Shown: piece by piece, positions 22,651 through 32,313 of the stretch
Numbering within the stretch: the first letter of the stretch is position 1
Layout: every line of letters begins with the position of its first letter
From: Haliea sp.
GTDB lineage: Bacteria > Pseudomonadota > Gammaproteobacteria > Pseudomonadales > Halieaceae
Assembly: GCA_016704305.1 (NCBI GenBank)
Contig: JADJAL010000029.1
Coordinates: forward strand, 50,919-114,918
Reading direction: 5' to 3'
DNA: 64,000 nt
Notes under the pieces: model-generated
What the model saw: the letters and a program-made list of their open reading frames with translations, nothing else
What the model was told of the DNA's origin: nothing
The model's database searches: none
Program-made: the position numbers and the translations under genes

Positions 22651-24084
22651 ATGCACACCCGTAGCTCCATATACCCTTATTCAATGTGGCGATATCTCTT
22701 CCCACGTCTCCGATTATTTCCACTCTGTCTGCTCACGTTCCTGTTACTGTGCACCGTGGAAGCGTCTGCCGAGGCTGAACTTCTGCCAACGGCGATCCCA
22801 ACGGAGGAACTCGCCCAGGATCTGCCGACGCAAACCGAGACAGTTCCGGATGATGCATCATTGCTGCAAGCCATCGGCGCTGAAGAACTGCAGGCGCGAA
22901 ATCCCGAAACCGAACAAACAGTCGTAAACGACGCAGAAGCCAACACACTGCAAGCGGGTATGCCCGAGCCCACGCTGGATTTATTGGGAACTCGCATAGC
23001 ACCGGGTGAAATACGTCGCCTGTTGTGGATCGCCGGAGAGACGACATATGGCAGCAAGCTGGAGACACCCGTCTACGTAATACGTGGCACAAGGCCCGGT
23101 CCAGCGCTCTGCCTGACGGCAGCGGTTCATGGCGACGAATTAAATGGCGTCGAGATCATACGAAAGCTGGTGAGCGATATCTCCCCGAAAAAGCTGAATG
23201 GGACGGTAATAGGGGTGCCCATTGTGAATCTGCTGGGCTTTACCCGCGGTACCCGCTACCTGCCAGATCGACGCGACCTCAATCGCTATTTCCCGGGTAA
23301 TCCAGAAGGCAGTTCCGCCTCGCGCATTGCGTTCTCTTTCTTTGAGGACATCGTGCGTCACTGCGATATGTTGATCGACTTGCACACCGGGTCACTGACG
23401 CGCACCAACATGCCTCAGGTCAGGGCGAATCTGCAGATACCCGAGGTTCTGGATTTCACGACGAAGTTCGGCTCAACGGCTGTGTTGCACAGCACGAAAC
23501 TGCGCGGAAATTTGCGCAGTGCCGCTACCAATAACGGGATACCCGCAGTTGCCCTGGAGTTGGGTGAGCCGGGAAGCCTGCAAATGGAACATGTCGATGA
23601 AGGTGTCGAGATCATCGAAACGGTACTGAGCGGGCTGGGCATGACGCGTCAACTGTGGAAGGGTGGCGAGTCGCAACCGGTGTTTTACAGCTCGCGCTGG
23701 GTGCGCGTAAACACCGGTGGACTGTTGATTTCATCCGTCGAGGTGGGCGAGCGTATCCAGCAAGGTGCCGTGCTGGGTTCCATGGTGAATCCAATAACCA
23801 ATGAATCCTTTGATGTGGTGTCGCCGTACTCGGGTCGCGTTCTGGGTATGGCCTTGAATCAGTTTATGCTGCCCGGGTATGCCGCTTTCAACATCGGCAT
23901 TGTTGCGGACAAAGCGGAAGTCGTCGACGATGCACGGAATTTCAGCTGCATCAACGCCGAACTCGAGCCCGATCAGATCCCGGAGGAGCTTGAATGTATG
24001 CCCGAGGATTACGAGGAATTCAGGGAAGCCATCGAGCGAGAGGAAATTAATCGTGGCACATCCGAAGGTGAAGAAGGTTCTTGA
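22651..24084 (+). CDS. Succinylglutamate desuccinylase/aspartoacylase (AstE/AspA) family zinc hydrolase, exported
   Basis: 477 residues. A hydrophobic segment (about 17-40) looks like a signal peptide; the ATG at 22684 is an alternative start. An acidic linker to about residue 105 precedes the catalytic domain. Zinc-site signatures of the M14-like AstE/AspA family are present: HGDE (His160, Glu163), the DLNRYFPG motif at 209 and DLHTG with His245. The C-terminal beta domain (GLLISSVEVGERIQ) is the usual barrel-like extension. Substrate is unknown: the family cleaves N-acyl amino acids, and exported members may act on other amides. The last ~50 residues are Glu-rich. No clear operon partner; it follows the cytochrome gene by 187 bp. 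Confidence 0.8.
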   Translation: MHTRSSIYPYSMWRYLFPRLRLFPLCLLTFLLLCTVEASAEAELLPTAIPTEELAQDLPTQTETVPDDASLLQAIGAEELQARNPETEQTVVNDAEANTLQAGMPEPTLDLLGTRIAPGEIRRLLWIAGETTYGSKLETPVYVIRGTRPGPALCLTAAVHGDELNGVEIIRKLVSDISPKKLNGTVIGVPIVNLLGFTRGTRYLPDRRDLNRYFPGNPEGSSASRIAFSFFEDIVRHCDMLIDLHTGSLTRTNMPQVRANLQIPEVLDFTTKFGSTAVLHSTKLRGNLRSAATNNGIPAVALELGEPGSLQMEHVDEGVEIIETVLSGLGMTRQLWKGGESQPVFYSSRWVRVNTGGLLISSVEVGERIQQGAVLGSMVNPITNESFDVVSPYSGRVLGMALNQFMLPGYAAFNIGIVADKAEVVDDARNFSCINAELEPDQIPEELECMPEDYEEFREAIEREEINRGTSEGEEGS

Positions 24085-24290
24085 TTATGTCCTTCCGCAT
24101 TGCAGTAACGCTTTCGCATGAAAGCCTGACTACAGGGACGGCCTGCGCCCGAACCATTTCCGCCTGTGCGTGGGCACGCCCACGATCACGAACATGTTGA
24201 ACGCGAACGGCATTTCCGGTGTGCCGTCGACCTGTCCCGCCAACCAGGCAGGCTGAAGCCGTGCGCGGCATATCAACACACGAGGGTACG

Positions 24291-24872
24291 ATGGTGACTA
24301 CTACACGTCTGCTAGTAAATGTTTATCGAATGCCTGTTTTGGCTCTGCTGATTATATGCTCGCTCTCGCTCGCAGCGGTGGCGGCCTTGTCAGCTGTAGC
24401 GACAACGGTGCCAATTTCGGCAGCCTTGGCGACCAGCATCGCGGCGGATCTCTTTCCCGTGACGGTCAAAGTGAGCAATGGCAACCTGCATCTTACCCAG
24501 CCTGTGGCACAGTTTCTGGATAACGAGCGTGTCGGCATGGCTGTCCGTATCCAGGCCTATGACCACCGACCGGCCCAGGGCATCGCGATCAGCGAGATGG
24601 GCCGAGCGACGATCTCCGGCAAACTGGGATACGACCCGGCTACGCAGCAGGTCCTATTGACCGATCCACGCATCGAGACGCTCGAATTCGACCAGAAGAA
24701 CGTAGCAACCCAGGATTTTCTCGCTGCAATAAAGAGTGCCTGGTCGGTCCTCGTGACAAACCCGATGCGGGCCCCCATGCCACCACATCCCTACCTGCTT
24801 CCGTTCAGGAACAATATTCAGGATCTCTCGTATGACGGAAAAAACATTATGCTTACCGTTTCGTATCAATAG
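24291..24872 (+). CDS. DUF1439 (YceB-like) periplasmic protein
   Basis: 193 residues from the ATG at 24291, which has GAGGGT a few bases upstream. A hydrophobic N-terminal segment (about residues 14-35) acts as signal peptide or anchor; no lipobox cysteine is visible, unlike E. coli YceB. The FPVTVKVSNGNLHLTQPVAQ and NNIQDLSYDGKNIMLTV segments match the DUF1439 pattern, a beta-rich fold thought to bind a hydrophobic ligand in the periplasm. No biochemical role is established. It stands alone between the AstE/AspA hydrolase and the serine hydrolase on the same strand. Confidence 0.75.
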   Translation: MVTTTRLLVNVYRMPVLALLIICSLSLAAVAALSAVATTVPISAALATSIAADLFPVTVKVSNGNLHLTQPVAQFLDNERVGMAVRIQAYDHRPAQGIAISEMGRATISGKLGYDPATQQVLLTDPRIETLEFDQKNVATQDFLAAIKSAWSVLVTNPMRAPMPPHPYLLPFRNNIQDLSYDGKNIMLTVSYQ

Positions 24873-24939
24873 CGCCCGGAAGAGACAGCGCACTGTATAA
24901 CCAGAATCGCCCTGGCCAATATTAAGCAGAGATGCCCCA

Positions 24940-26070
24940 ATGCCTCGATTCACCCGCGTCATCGCATGCACCACCACACTGCTGTTGCTGACAGCCTGCA
25001 GCAACGGCTCAGACAACCAGGCAGCAGCACAACCCGTTTACGACTTTGCTGCGCTGGATGCCCGTTTCCAGCAATTTCTGGACGAAAGCGAGGCTTTTGA
25101 AGGCATTTCCGTGGTGTTGGTCGATGCGCAGCAGGGTTCCGTCCACGAGGCTGCATTCGGCGATCACACGCTGGACACCGTCGTGATACTCGCGTCCACC
25201 AGCAAGATGCCCTCGGTCTCACTGCTGATGGCGTTGCATGATGACGAAGCGCTGGAGTTTGATATTGAAGCGACCATCGACAACTACCTCCCATGGGAGG
25301 GCGAGTACGGCGATCGCACCACGGCACAGCTGGTCAGCAATACCTCTGGCATCCCTGGGCTGTTCAAACTGCGGGTATATGGGCCACATATGTGCCAGTT
25401 TTCCAGCACTACCACGCTGGACCAGTGCGCACGCATCCTCTATTCGGTCGAGTTGGCGGGCAGCGTGCCGCCCAGTACCGCGTTCAGTTATGGCGGCTCC
25501 CAATGGCAATTGTCCGGCGCAGTGGCCGAGCATGTTGCCAACAGCACGTGGGTGCAGGCCTTTGACACGTATATTGCAGAGCCCTGCGACCTTGAGGTCT
25601 TCACCTACGGGAACATGTGGCTGATCCAGGATGAGTGGAATGGCAGCCCCGACAGCCTGCGCGGCCAGCAGAACGCCCATATAGAAGGCGGCGCGATCAC
25701 CAACTTGCAGGACTACGCGAAGATTCTGTTAATGCATCTGCACGGCGGCCGCTGCGGTGACACGCAGGTAATGTCGAGCGAATCAGTGAATCTCATGCAG
25801 CGCAACCGCACGGCAGCGCTCGGCACAAACTACGGCCTGGCATGGTGGATCGCACCGGGCAGCGAGGGCGAATCCACGGTGGTTTACGATCCCGGTGCGT
25901 TCGGCTCCATCTCCTGGCTGGACATGGAGCGCGGTATCGGCGGCTACGTGGCGATCGATGATTACGATAGCGGCGCGTCGAGGGACGTCCACGCGTTTGT
26001 GCGCCAGCAGATTATTCCGCTGCAACAGCAGGCCGTGGACGAAGCCCGCGCTGCAGCGACGGGCCCGTAG
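24940..26070 (+). CDS. Serine hydrolase lipoprotein, class C beta-lactamase/penicillin-binding-protein fold
   Basis: 376 residues. The signal peptide ends in a lipobox LLTAC with Cys20, so the product is probably a lipoprotein. The nucleophile motif SxxK is STSK at residues 86-89. The second motif (YxN in classical enzymes) appears as SYGGS around Tyr184, with Gly in place of Asn, as in many esterase-type members. The body (TTAQLVSNTSGIPG, GGAITNLQDYAKILLM) matches the beta-lactamase-related family that includes esterases and D-amino-acid peptidases. Physiological substrate unknown; antibiotic hydrolysis should not be assumed. It converges on coaX with 13 bp between the stop codons. Confidence 0.85.
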   Translation: MPRFTRVIACTTTLLLLTACSNGSDNQAAAQPVYDFAALDARFQQFLDESEAFEGISVVLVDAQQGSVHEAAFGDHTLDTVVILASTSKMPSVSLLMALHDDEALEFDIEATIDNYLPWEGEYGDRTTAQLVSNTSGIPGLFKLRVYGPHMCQFSSTTTLDQCARILYSVELAGSVPPSTAFSYGGSQWQLSGAVAEHVANSTWVQAFDTYIAEPCDLEVFTYGNMWLIQDEWNGSPDSLRGQQNAHIEGGAITNLQDYAKILLMHLHGGRCGDTQVMSSESVNLMQRNRTAALGTNYGLAWWIAPGSEGESTVVYDPGAFGSISWLDMERGIGGYVAIDDYDSGASRDVHAFVRQQIIPLQQQAVDEARAAATGP

Positions 26071-26083
26071 GCCGCTCCACGTT

Positions 26084-26815
26084 TCAACGCTGGGCTGCCA
26101 TCACCGCAAGTCCCTCAAACACCAGATCGGGAACCCACTGACCGGTGCGCGGCCCCAGATGCATCAGGGTTTCACCTGCTCCGCCACAGAAGAACAGGGT
26201 TATCGGTTCGCTGCCCGCCTGCTCCAGCGCCAATGCCACTGCCCCGGCCTGTGCCAGCGCGATGCCGTGGCGCACCGCCTCGGCGGTGGATTTGCCGGGT
26301 GCAAGTGCGTAATCAATCTGCTCGTCAAAGCGCACGCGATCAGTATCCAGCAATAGCGCCCGTTCCATCAGCGCGGGCCCCGGGATAATGTAGCCGCCTT
26401 CGTGCTGGCCTATTGCACTGACAATATCGATGGTCAGCGCGGAACCGGCATCCACCACACATAACCGGCCCGGTGCCCGCTGCCGCGCACCGACCATCGC
26501 CAACCAGCGATCAACGCCCATGCGGCCAGGCTCGGCATAGCTGTTACGCAGTCCTGCGGTGTACGCCTCGGCGCGCGCAAACCAGGGTGTTACGCCCCAC
26601 CGCCCCGCCAGCAACGCGGCCAGTTGCTGCTCTGCTGCCGGTGCGGCGACGCTGGCAATCCAGATCTCGTCCAACGCGTCGGTGCAATGGAGCAGTGTTG
26701 CCTGCGAGCCGGAATCACCAGCACGGTAATGGCCTCTGGCGATCACTGTGTCGCCGCGCAACAGCCGCCACTTCGCGCTGCTGTTGCCAATATCCAGTTG
26801 CAGGCACACTCTCAC
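26084..26815 (-). CDS. coaX: Type III pantothenate kinase
   Basis: 243 residues, normal for the family. It phosphorylates pantothenate in the first step of coenzyme A synthesis. The ASKHA-type motifs are visible: an N-terminal DIGNSSAKW phosphate loop, GVDRWLAMVGA in the middle and VVDAGSALTID as the second nucleotide-binding segment, then GGYIIPGPALM. Its ATG overlaps the stop of birA by 4 bp, the common birA-coaX arrangement in proteobacteria, so the two are translationally coupled. Confidence 0.95.
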   Translation of the reverse strand: MRVCLQLDIGNSSAKWRLLRGDTVIARGHYRAGDSGSQATLLHCTDALDEIWIASVAAPAAEQQLAALLAGRWGVTPWFARAEAYTAGLRNSYAEPGRMGVDRWLAMVGARQRAPGRLCVVDAGSALTIDIVSAIGQHEGGYIIPGPALMERALLLDTDRVRFDEQIDYALAPGKSTAEAVRHGIALAQAGAVALALEQAGSEPITLFFCGGAGETLMHLGPRTGQWVPDLVFEGLAVMAAQR

Positions 26816-27792
26816 GACGCGGCCCTCAGGGAGATTTCGCCGCCGTAGACTGATTGCATCCCGGTTGTGGTTTCCAGCTGCAACGCACCGCGTTCATCCA
26901 CGCCACGGGCGATGCCGCCCAACTGCCCGGTGCCGGTAGTCAACACCACGGGCGCGCCAGCGAATGCATCAAGCGCCTGCCACTCGTCACGCCAATGGAT
27001 AAAACCCTGCTGTTCGAAGTCTGCGGCGAGCGGCAGCAATTCATTGAGCAGCGCCGCCAACAACAGACTGCGGCCGGGATGTTCACCGCCAGTGATGGAC
27101 GCAATATCCGTCCACGCCTGATCGATGGCGCGCGCGGCGGCCTGCGGCATGGCGACATTGAGGCCCACACCGATGACCACGCGGCAACTGCCCGCGGCAT
27201 CGCCGCTCATCTCCAGCAATATGCCACCGAGTTTGGCTCCGCCATACAGCACATCATTGGGCCATTTGAGCTGTACCGCAGGGACATGGCATGCCCGCAG
27301 CGCGCGCGCCACCGCGACACCGACGGCGAGGCTCAAGCCCTCCAGCGCCGCAGCGCCCTGGCTGAATTCCCACAGCAGCGATACATAGAGGTTGCTCGCG
27401 TAGGGACTGACCCACTGCCGCCCACGGCGGCCGCGACCGGCTGTCTGTTGTTCAGCGGTGCAGACAAGGCCGCAAGCGCCGCCCTGCTCCGCCCGGCGCA
27501 GGACTTCCGCGTTGGTGGAGTCGACGCTGTCCAGGATGTCCAGTCGACTTAGCAGGGAACGGGGACGGGCCTGCAGCGCTGCGCTGATCCTATCGGCATC
27601 CAGCAGGTCCAGGCCGCCCGGGATGCGGTATCCGCGCCCCTTTACCGTTTCGACCGCAATGCCGGAATCCGCCGCGAGCCGGTTGACCTGCTTCCACACG
27701 GCGGTGCGACTTACGCCCAGCGCGTCGGCCAACTCCTGGCCAGAGTGAAATTCGCCATTGGCCAGCAGGGGCAATAACGTGGATCTAGACAT
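26812..27792 (-). CDS. birA: Bifunctional biotin-protein ligase / biotin operon repressor
   Basis: 326 residues from the ATG at 27792; an ATG at 27804 in the same frame is the alternative. The N-terminal winged helix-turn-helix (LADALGVSRTAVWKQVNRL) indicates repressor ability. The catalytic domain shows the biotinoyl-AMP loop GRGRRGRQW, LKWPNDVLY with the catalytic lysine region, and GVGLNV. The C-terminal SH3-like domain follows. It attaches biotin to carboxylase subunits; LiuD, encoded about 5 kb away, is one expected substrate. Overlaps coaX by 4 bp. Confidence 0.95.
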   Translation of the reverse strand: MSRSTLLPLLANGEFHSGQELADALGVSRTAVWKQVNRLAADSGIAVETVKGRGYRIPGGLDLLDADRISAALQARPRSLLSRLDILDSVDSTNAEVLRRAEQGGACGLVCTAEQQTAGRGRRGRQWVSPYASNLYVSLLWEFSQGAAALEGLSLAVGVAVARALRACHVPAVQLKWPNDVLYGGAKLGGILLEMSGDAAGSCRVVIGVGLNVAMPQAAARAIDQAWTDIASITGGEHPGRSLLLAALLNELLPLAADFEQQGFIHWRDEWQALDAFAGAPVVLTTGTGQLGGIARGVDERGALQLETTTGMQSVYGGEISLRAAS

Positions 27793-28159
27793 GGGTAGAC
27801 GCATCCTGCTGTGCGGCGGCCAGGCAGTCGGATAACATTCGCGCCGCGATACTTACCATTATGTTCGTTCCGGAAGGCGTGGTTCTCATAAACAGCAACT
27901 CGCTCATGCTCAAGTGTGATGAAGGCCAGCGGCAGTGCGGACCTGCGCCATTCTGACTATTTTCTGTTGCGAACGAAAGCCAACAGGCCTCGACAAAGCA
28001 GCCATGGCAATCCGACAGCTCGCTCTGCAGATGCCGGCAATGACGAAACACATATGAGTCACATTTCCAAAGACTGCACTGGTTGAGGCTGCCGTTTGAT
28101 GACATCCTGACCGTAACAAGAAGCTCGCTATTCAACCCGACGGAACCACCGCCATATCC
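27793..28159. other. Divergent intergenic region between birA and a methyltransferase gene
   Basis: About 365 bp. Short open frames on the minus strand have no recognisable domain and unusual composition. No rRNA, tRNA or clear promoter boxes are visible. It should contain the promoters of birA-coaX and of the methyltransferase gene. Confidence 0.4.
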
Positions 28160-28947
28160 ATGGACTACTTACCAGATCTGGAAACGATTGATGGGGTGAC
28201 CTTTGAACTCAGACCCCATCACAGAACCCCAACAAAGAAGCAATGGACTTGCCTGCGCAAGAATCGCAGCATAACCAACCGCTATCTGGAGTTGGCTGAA
28301 GAATTCCAACGCAGCCGGATAGTAGAGTTCGGCGTAGACCAAGGTGGCAGCACGTCTTTCTTTGCCAAGCTATTCCAACCAGAGAAAATGATTGCCTTCG
28401 AACTCTCCGATGAACCGGTCAGTACAGTGATGGATTTTCTATCCGAGCAGGATCCCGAGGGCCGAATTAATATCCACTGGGGCGTCAACCAGGCAGACCA
28501 GGCTGTCGTTCCTCGCCTTCTCGACCGCGCTTTTGGATCCCATGCAGTGGACTTTATCGTGGATGATGCCAGCCACCTCCTGGCCCCGAGCACCGCGACC
28601 TTCGAGATGCTCTTTCCGCGACTGCGTCCCGGAGGACTCTATGTGTTGGAGGATTGGTCTGGCGATCATCTTGACGAACTTGCCATCGTAACGGCGTTCA
28701 TGAACGATACCGATGGCGAATTCGCGCGGCGATTTCGCGCCGCGGCGCTGCAAAACACAAATCGCAGTAAACCAATGAGCTTGTTGATCTGCCAACTTGT
28801 AGTGGCATCCGGCCGCAACCCCGACTGGATTGCAGAATTGCGCATCAGGGGCGGATACTGTGAAGTTCGCCGCGGCGCGCCGACATCCCGCCCAACACAC
28901 CGATTGGTGACTATATCGGCTTCCTCGGCAAAGAGATGTTTGCGTAG
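28160..28947 (+). CDS. Class I SAM-dependent methyltransferase-like protein (frame broken near 3' end)
   Basis: About 262 residues. A Rossmann-type SAM-binding motif appears as IVEFGVDQGGSTSFFA, followed by IAFELS (acidic residue ending strand 2), then VDFIVDDASHLL and LRPGGLYVLEDW. This pattern matches the cephalosporin-hydroxylase/TylF-like group of class I methyltransferases. The frame shifts near 28890, and the restored frame ends in DYIGFLGKEMFA with TAG at 28945. Substrate unknown. It lies just upstream of the liuR control region, which overlaps no part of its coding sequence; a functional link is not evident. Confidence 0.7.
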
Positions 28948-28968
28948 TCGGCCTATGCACGCGCTGTT

Positions 28969-28998
28969 TTTACGTTTACGTTAACGTAACTATAGAAT
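28969..28998 (+). promoter_or_regulatory. Predicted liuR promoter with LiuR-type operator
   Basis: A perfect 14-bp palindrome, TTACGTTAACGTAA, sits at 28976-28989. A -35-like TTTACG (28969-28974) and a -10-like TAGAAT (28993-28998) flank it with an 18-bp spacer, so the palindrome lies inside the spacer as is usual for MerR-family regulators. The sequence resembles the reported LiuR operator style in gammaproteobacteria (ACGT half sites). It is 41 bp upstream of the liuR ATG, so autoregulation of liuR and control of the downstream liu genes are expected. No second copy of this site was seen before liuD. Confidence 0.75.
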
Positions 28999-29038
28999 AC
29001 ACTGTTTGCCGTTGTTCAGAACTCCAGGGCCGCACGGC

Positions 29039-29428
29039 ATGGCAAACAAAACCTACACCATCTCGGACCTCGCCCAGGAATTTGGCGTTACCACCCGTAC
29101 TATCCGTTTTTACGAAGAAAAAGGTCTTGTTAAACCGCTGCGCGAGGGACAAAAGCGCTTGTATTCACCCGCTGATCGGGTGCGCATCAAACTGATCCTG
29201 CGCGGCAAGCGCATCGGCATGACGCTTAAGGAAAGCGTGGAGCTGATCGACATGTACGACCCATCGCGCAACAACACACAGCAGCTGAACTCGCTGATTA
29301 ACACCGTCTCGGCGCGACGCGCTACCCTGTTGCAGCAAAAGAAGGACATCGACGAGATGTTGTCAGGACTGGATGAGGTGCAACAACTGTGCGAGAAGGC
29401 GCTGGGCAAGCGCACTAAAAAAGTCTAG
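29039..29428 (+). CDS. liuR: MerR-family regulator of branched-chain amino acid (leucine) degradation
   Basis: 129 residues from the ATG at 29039; an upstream in-frame TTG at 29006 would add 11 residues within the promoter-proximal leader. The N-terminal HTH (YTISDLAQEFGVTTRTIRFY) is typical of MerR proteins. A helical linker and short C-terminal coiled coil follow, with no metal-binding cysteine pattern, consistent with LiuR, which senses a branched-chain acyl intermediate. It is 31 bp upstream of liuA and is preceded by the palindromic operator at 28976-28989. Confidence 0.9.
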   Translation: MANKTYTISDLAQEFGVTTRTIRFYEEKGLVKPLREGQKRLYSPADRVRIKLILRGKRIGMTLKESVELIDMYDPSRNNTQQLNSLINTVSARRATLLQQKKDIDEMLSGLDEVQQLCEKALGKRTKKV

Positions 29429-29459
29429 GCAACATTCGGAACACGACAGGAACACCGCT

Positions 29460-30629
29460 ATGAACACAACCTACCCCACGCTCAACTTCGGCCTCGGCGA
29501 AGACATCGACATGCTGCGCGACGCGGTATACCAGATGTGCCAGAAGGAAATCGCGCCGCGCGCCGCCGACATCGACCGCAACAACGAATTCCCGCAGGAC
29601 CTGTGGCGCACGTTCGGCGACATGGGCCTGCTCGGCATCACGGTGGAGGAGAGCTATGGCGGCAGCGCGATGGGCTACCTCGCGCACGCAGTGGTGATGG
29701 AAGAAATCAGTCGCGCCTCGGCATCGGTGGGCTTGTCCTACGGCGCGATGTCCAACCTGTGCCTGAACCAGTTGCGCAAGAACGGCAGCGAGGCACAGAA
29801 AGCCAAATACCTGCCCCGGCTGTGCAGTGGCGAACACGTGGGCGCGCTGGCGATGTCGGAAGCCGGCGCAGGTTCGGACGTGGTAAGCATGCAACTGCAG
29901 GCGCGCAAACAGGGCGATACATACCTGCTCAATGGCACCAAGATGTGGATCACCAACGGACCCGACGCCCACGTTTACATCATCTACGCGAAAACCGACC
30001 CGGCGGCCGGCTCCAAAGGCATCACTGCGTTTATCGTCGAGCGCGACTTTCCCGGATTCTCCCGCTCGCCCAAGCTCGACAAGCTGGGCATGCGCGGCTC
30101 CAACACCTGCGAACTGGTGTTCGAGGACTGCGAAGTGCCGGCTGAAAATGTGCTGCGCAACGAGGGCGATGGCGTGCGCATCCTGATGTCCGGGCTGGAC
30201 TACGAGCGCACCGTGCTGTCCGGCGGACCGGTGGGCATCATGCAGGCCTGCCTCGACGAAGTGCTGCCCTACCTGCACGACCGCAAGCAGTTCGGCCAGC
30301 CTATCGGCGAGTTCCAGTTGATGCAGGGCAAGCTGGCGGATATGTACGCCGACCTCAATGCCTGCCGCGCGTATTTGTACGCGGTCGCTGCCGCCTGCGA
30401 TCGCGGCGAAGAGACGCGCCAGGACTGCGCCGCCGTGATCCTGTACACCGCCGAAAAAGCCACGCAAATGGCCCTGCAGGCGATCCAGGCGCTGGGCGGC
30501 TACGGCTACACCAACGACGCCAATGCCGGCCGCCTGCTGCGCGACGCCAAACTGTACGAAATCGGCGCCGGGACATCGGAGATTCGGCGCATGCTGATCG
30601 GCCGCGAACTGTTCAACGCAACTGCCTAA
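29460..30629 (+). CDS. liuA: Isovaleryl-CoA dehydrogenase
   Basis: 389 residues. This FAD flavoprotein converts isovaleryl-CoA to 3-methylcrotonyl-CoA in leucine degradation. Acyl-CoA dehydrogenase motifs are present: ALAMSEAGAGSDVVSM (flavin/substrate region), MWITNGPDA, and ALGGYGYTNDANAGRLLRDAK near the C-terminus. The GLDYERTVLSGGP segment carries the Glu that serves as catalytic base in isovaleryl-CoA dehydrogenases, supporting this substrate rather than a generic short-chain enzyme. The start ATG at 29460 has AGGAAC upstream. First enzyme gene after liuR. Confidence 0.95.
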   Translation: MNTTYPTLNFGLGEDIDMLRDAVYQMCQKEIAPRAADIDRNNEFPQDLWRTFGDMGLLGITVEESYGGSAMGYLAHAVVMEEISRASASVGLSYGAMSNLCLNQLRKNGSEAQKAKYLPRLCSGEHVGALAMSEAGAGSDVVSMQLQARKQGDTYLLNGTKMWITNGPDAHVYIIYAKTDPAAGSKGITAFIVERDFPGFSRSPKLDKLGMRGSNTCELVFEDCEVPAENVLRNEGDGVRILMSGLDYERTVLSGGPVGIMQACLDEVLPYLHDRKQFGQPIGEFQLMQGKLADMYADLNACRAYLYAVAAACDRGEETRQDCAAVILYTAEKATQMALQAIQALGGYGYTNDANAGRLLRDAKLYEIGAGTSEIRRMLIGRELFNATA

Positions 30630-30657
30630 CTGTTCAACGCCACTTGGGAGCTAACGC

Positions 30658-32265
30658 ATGGCTGTGCTGACTTCACGTATCAACACCCGGGACGAGGCCT
30701 TTGCCAGGAACCGCGACCATATGCAGGTTCAGGTCGACGACCTGCGCGAGAAGGTGGATACGATCCGCCTGGGTGGCGGCGCCAAGGCGCAGGAGCGCCA
30801 CACATCGCGCGGCAAGCTGCTGCCACGGGAGCGGCTCAACGCGCTGCTGGATCCCGGCTCACCCTTTCTGGAGCTGTCGCAACTGGCGGCCTACAAAGTC
30901 TACGAGGACGATGTGCCGGGCGCTGGCATCATCACCGGCATCGGCCGTGTGGCGGGCCAGGAGTGCATGATCTTTATCAACGACGCCACGGTGAAGGGCG
31001 GCACGTATTATCCCCTAACGGTCAAAAAGCAGGGCCGCGCGCAGACCATCGCCGAGGAGAATCAACTGCCGTGTCTCTACCTCGTCGACTCCGGCGGCGC
31101 CTTCCTGCCACTGCAGGATGAGGTCTTCCCCGATCGCGAACACTTCGGGCACGCGTTCTACAACCAGGCGCGCATGTCAGCGAAGGGCATTCCGCAGATC
31201 GCGGCAGTGCTCGGTTCCTGCACCGCCGGCGGCGCCTAACTGCCGGCAATGGCGGATGAATCGATCATCGTTAAGAACCAGGGGACGATTTTTCTCGGTG
31301 GGCCGCCGCTGGTAAAAGCGGCCACCGGCGAAATCGTCACAGCTGAAGAACTCGGCGGCGCGGATGTGCACTGCCGCACCTCCGGAGTCACCGACCACTA
31401 CGCCAACAACGATCACCACGCGCTGGAACTGGTGCGCCGCGCCGTGAGCCGCCTGAATCGCGTGAAACCGGTATCGCTGGACCTGCGGCCGAGCGTCGAT
31501 CCCCTGTACCCGGTGGAGGACGTTTACGGCGTGATCCCGGCGGACACCAAGCAACCCTACGACGTACGCGAGGTGATCGCGCGCGTCGTGGACGGCTCGG
31601 ACTTCGACGAATTCAAGGCGCTGTTCGGCGAAACGCTGGTGTGCGGCTTTGCGCGCATTCACGGCTATCCGGTCGGCATCGTGGCCAACAACGGCATCCT
31701 GTTCAGCGAATCGGCAGTAAAGGGCGCGCACTTTGTCGAGCTGTGTGCGCAGCGCAAGATTCCGCTGGTGTTCCTGCAGAACATCACGGGCTTCATGGTG
31801 GGCAAGCAATACGAGGCCGGCGGCATCGCCCGCCACGGCGCGAAGATGGTGCACGCGGTGGCCTGCGCCCGCGTGCCGAAGTTCACTGTGATGATCGGCG
31901 GCTCGTTCGGCGCGGGCAATTACGCGATGTGCGGCCGCGCCTACGATCCGCGCTTCCTGTTCATGTGGCCCAACGCGCGCATCTCGGTGATGGGTGGGGA
32001 GCAGGCGGCGGGCGTGCTCGCTACGGTCAAGCAGGATCAGATGGCGCGCGACAATGCGCAGATGAGTCCTGCTGAGGAAGCGGCGTTTAAGAAGCCGATT
32101 ATCGATGCTTATGAGAAGCAGGGGCACCCTTACTATGCGTCGGCGCGGTTGTGGGATGACGGGGTGATTGATCCGGCGGATACGCGGATGGTGTTGGGTT
32201 TGTGTATCTCGGCGACGTTGAATGCGCCGATTGAGGAGACTTCGTTTGGTGTGTTCCGGATGTAG
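30658..32265 (+). CDS. liuB: 3-methylcrotonyl-CoA carboxylase, carboxyltransferase (beta) subunit, with an in-frame stop
   Basis: 535 codons, normal for the family, in one frame from 30658 to 32265 but with TAA at 31237-31239. The surrounding sequence is GSCTAGGA, then the stop, then LPAMADES. Homologues of this family read GGAYVPAMADE, so the stop replaces a strongly conserved Tyr in the oxyanion region and the next codon is Leu instead of Val. Everything downstream (GGPPLVKAATGE, NNGILFSESAVKGAHF, GGSFGAGNYAMCGRAYDP) is intact. This enzyme half transfers carboxylate from biotin to 3-methylcrotonyl-CoA. The stop may be a base error or a true inactivating mutation. Confidence 0.9.
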
Positions 32266-32313
32266 CTGTGACGAACATAGTTAGAGGCTCAGCTAGAATT
32301 TTGATGGTGTAGC

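Noticed and set aside
24169..24184. Small palindrome CGTGGGCACGCCCACG after the AstE/AspA gene
   Set aside because: Short, no T tract, and no relation to elements A-C; not enough to call a terminator or operator.
29415..30467. Minus-strand open frame of 350 codons opposite liuA (and similar ones opposite liuD and the Ada-AlkA gene)
   Set aside because: Shadow frames of GC-rich genes; the sense strand encodes clearly conserved enzymes.
31237..31239. Programmed read-through or recoding at the liuB TAA
   Set aside because: TAA is the least likely stop for recoding, no SECIS-like or other signal is seen, and the site is a normal Tyr in homologues; error or mutation is simpler.
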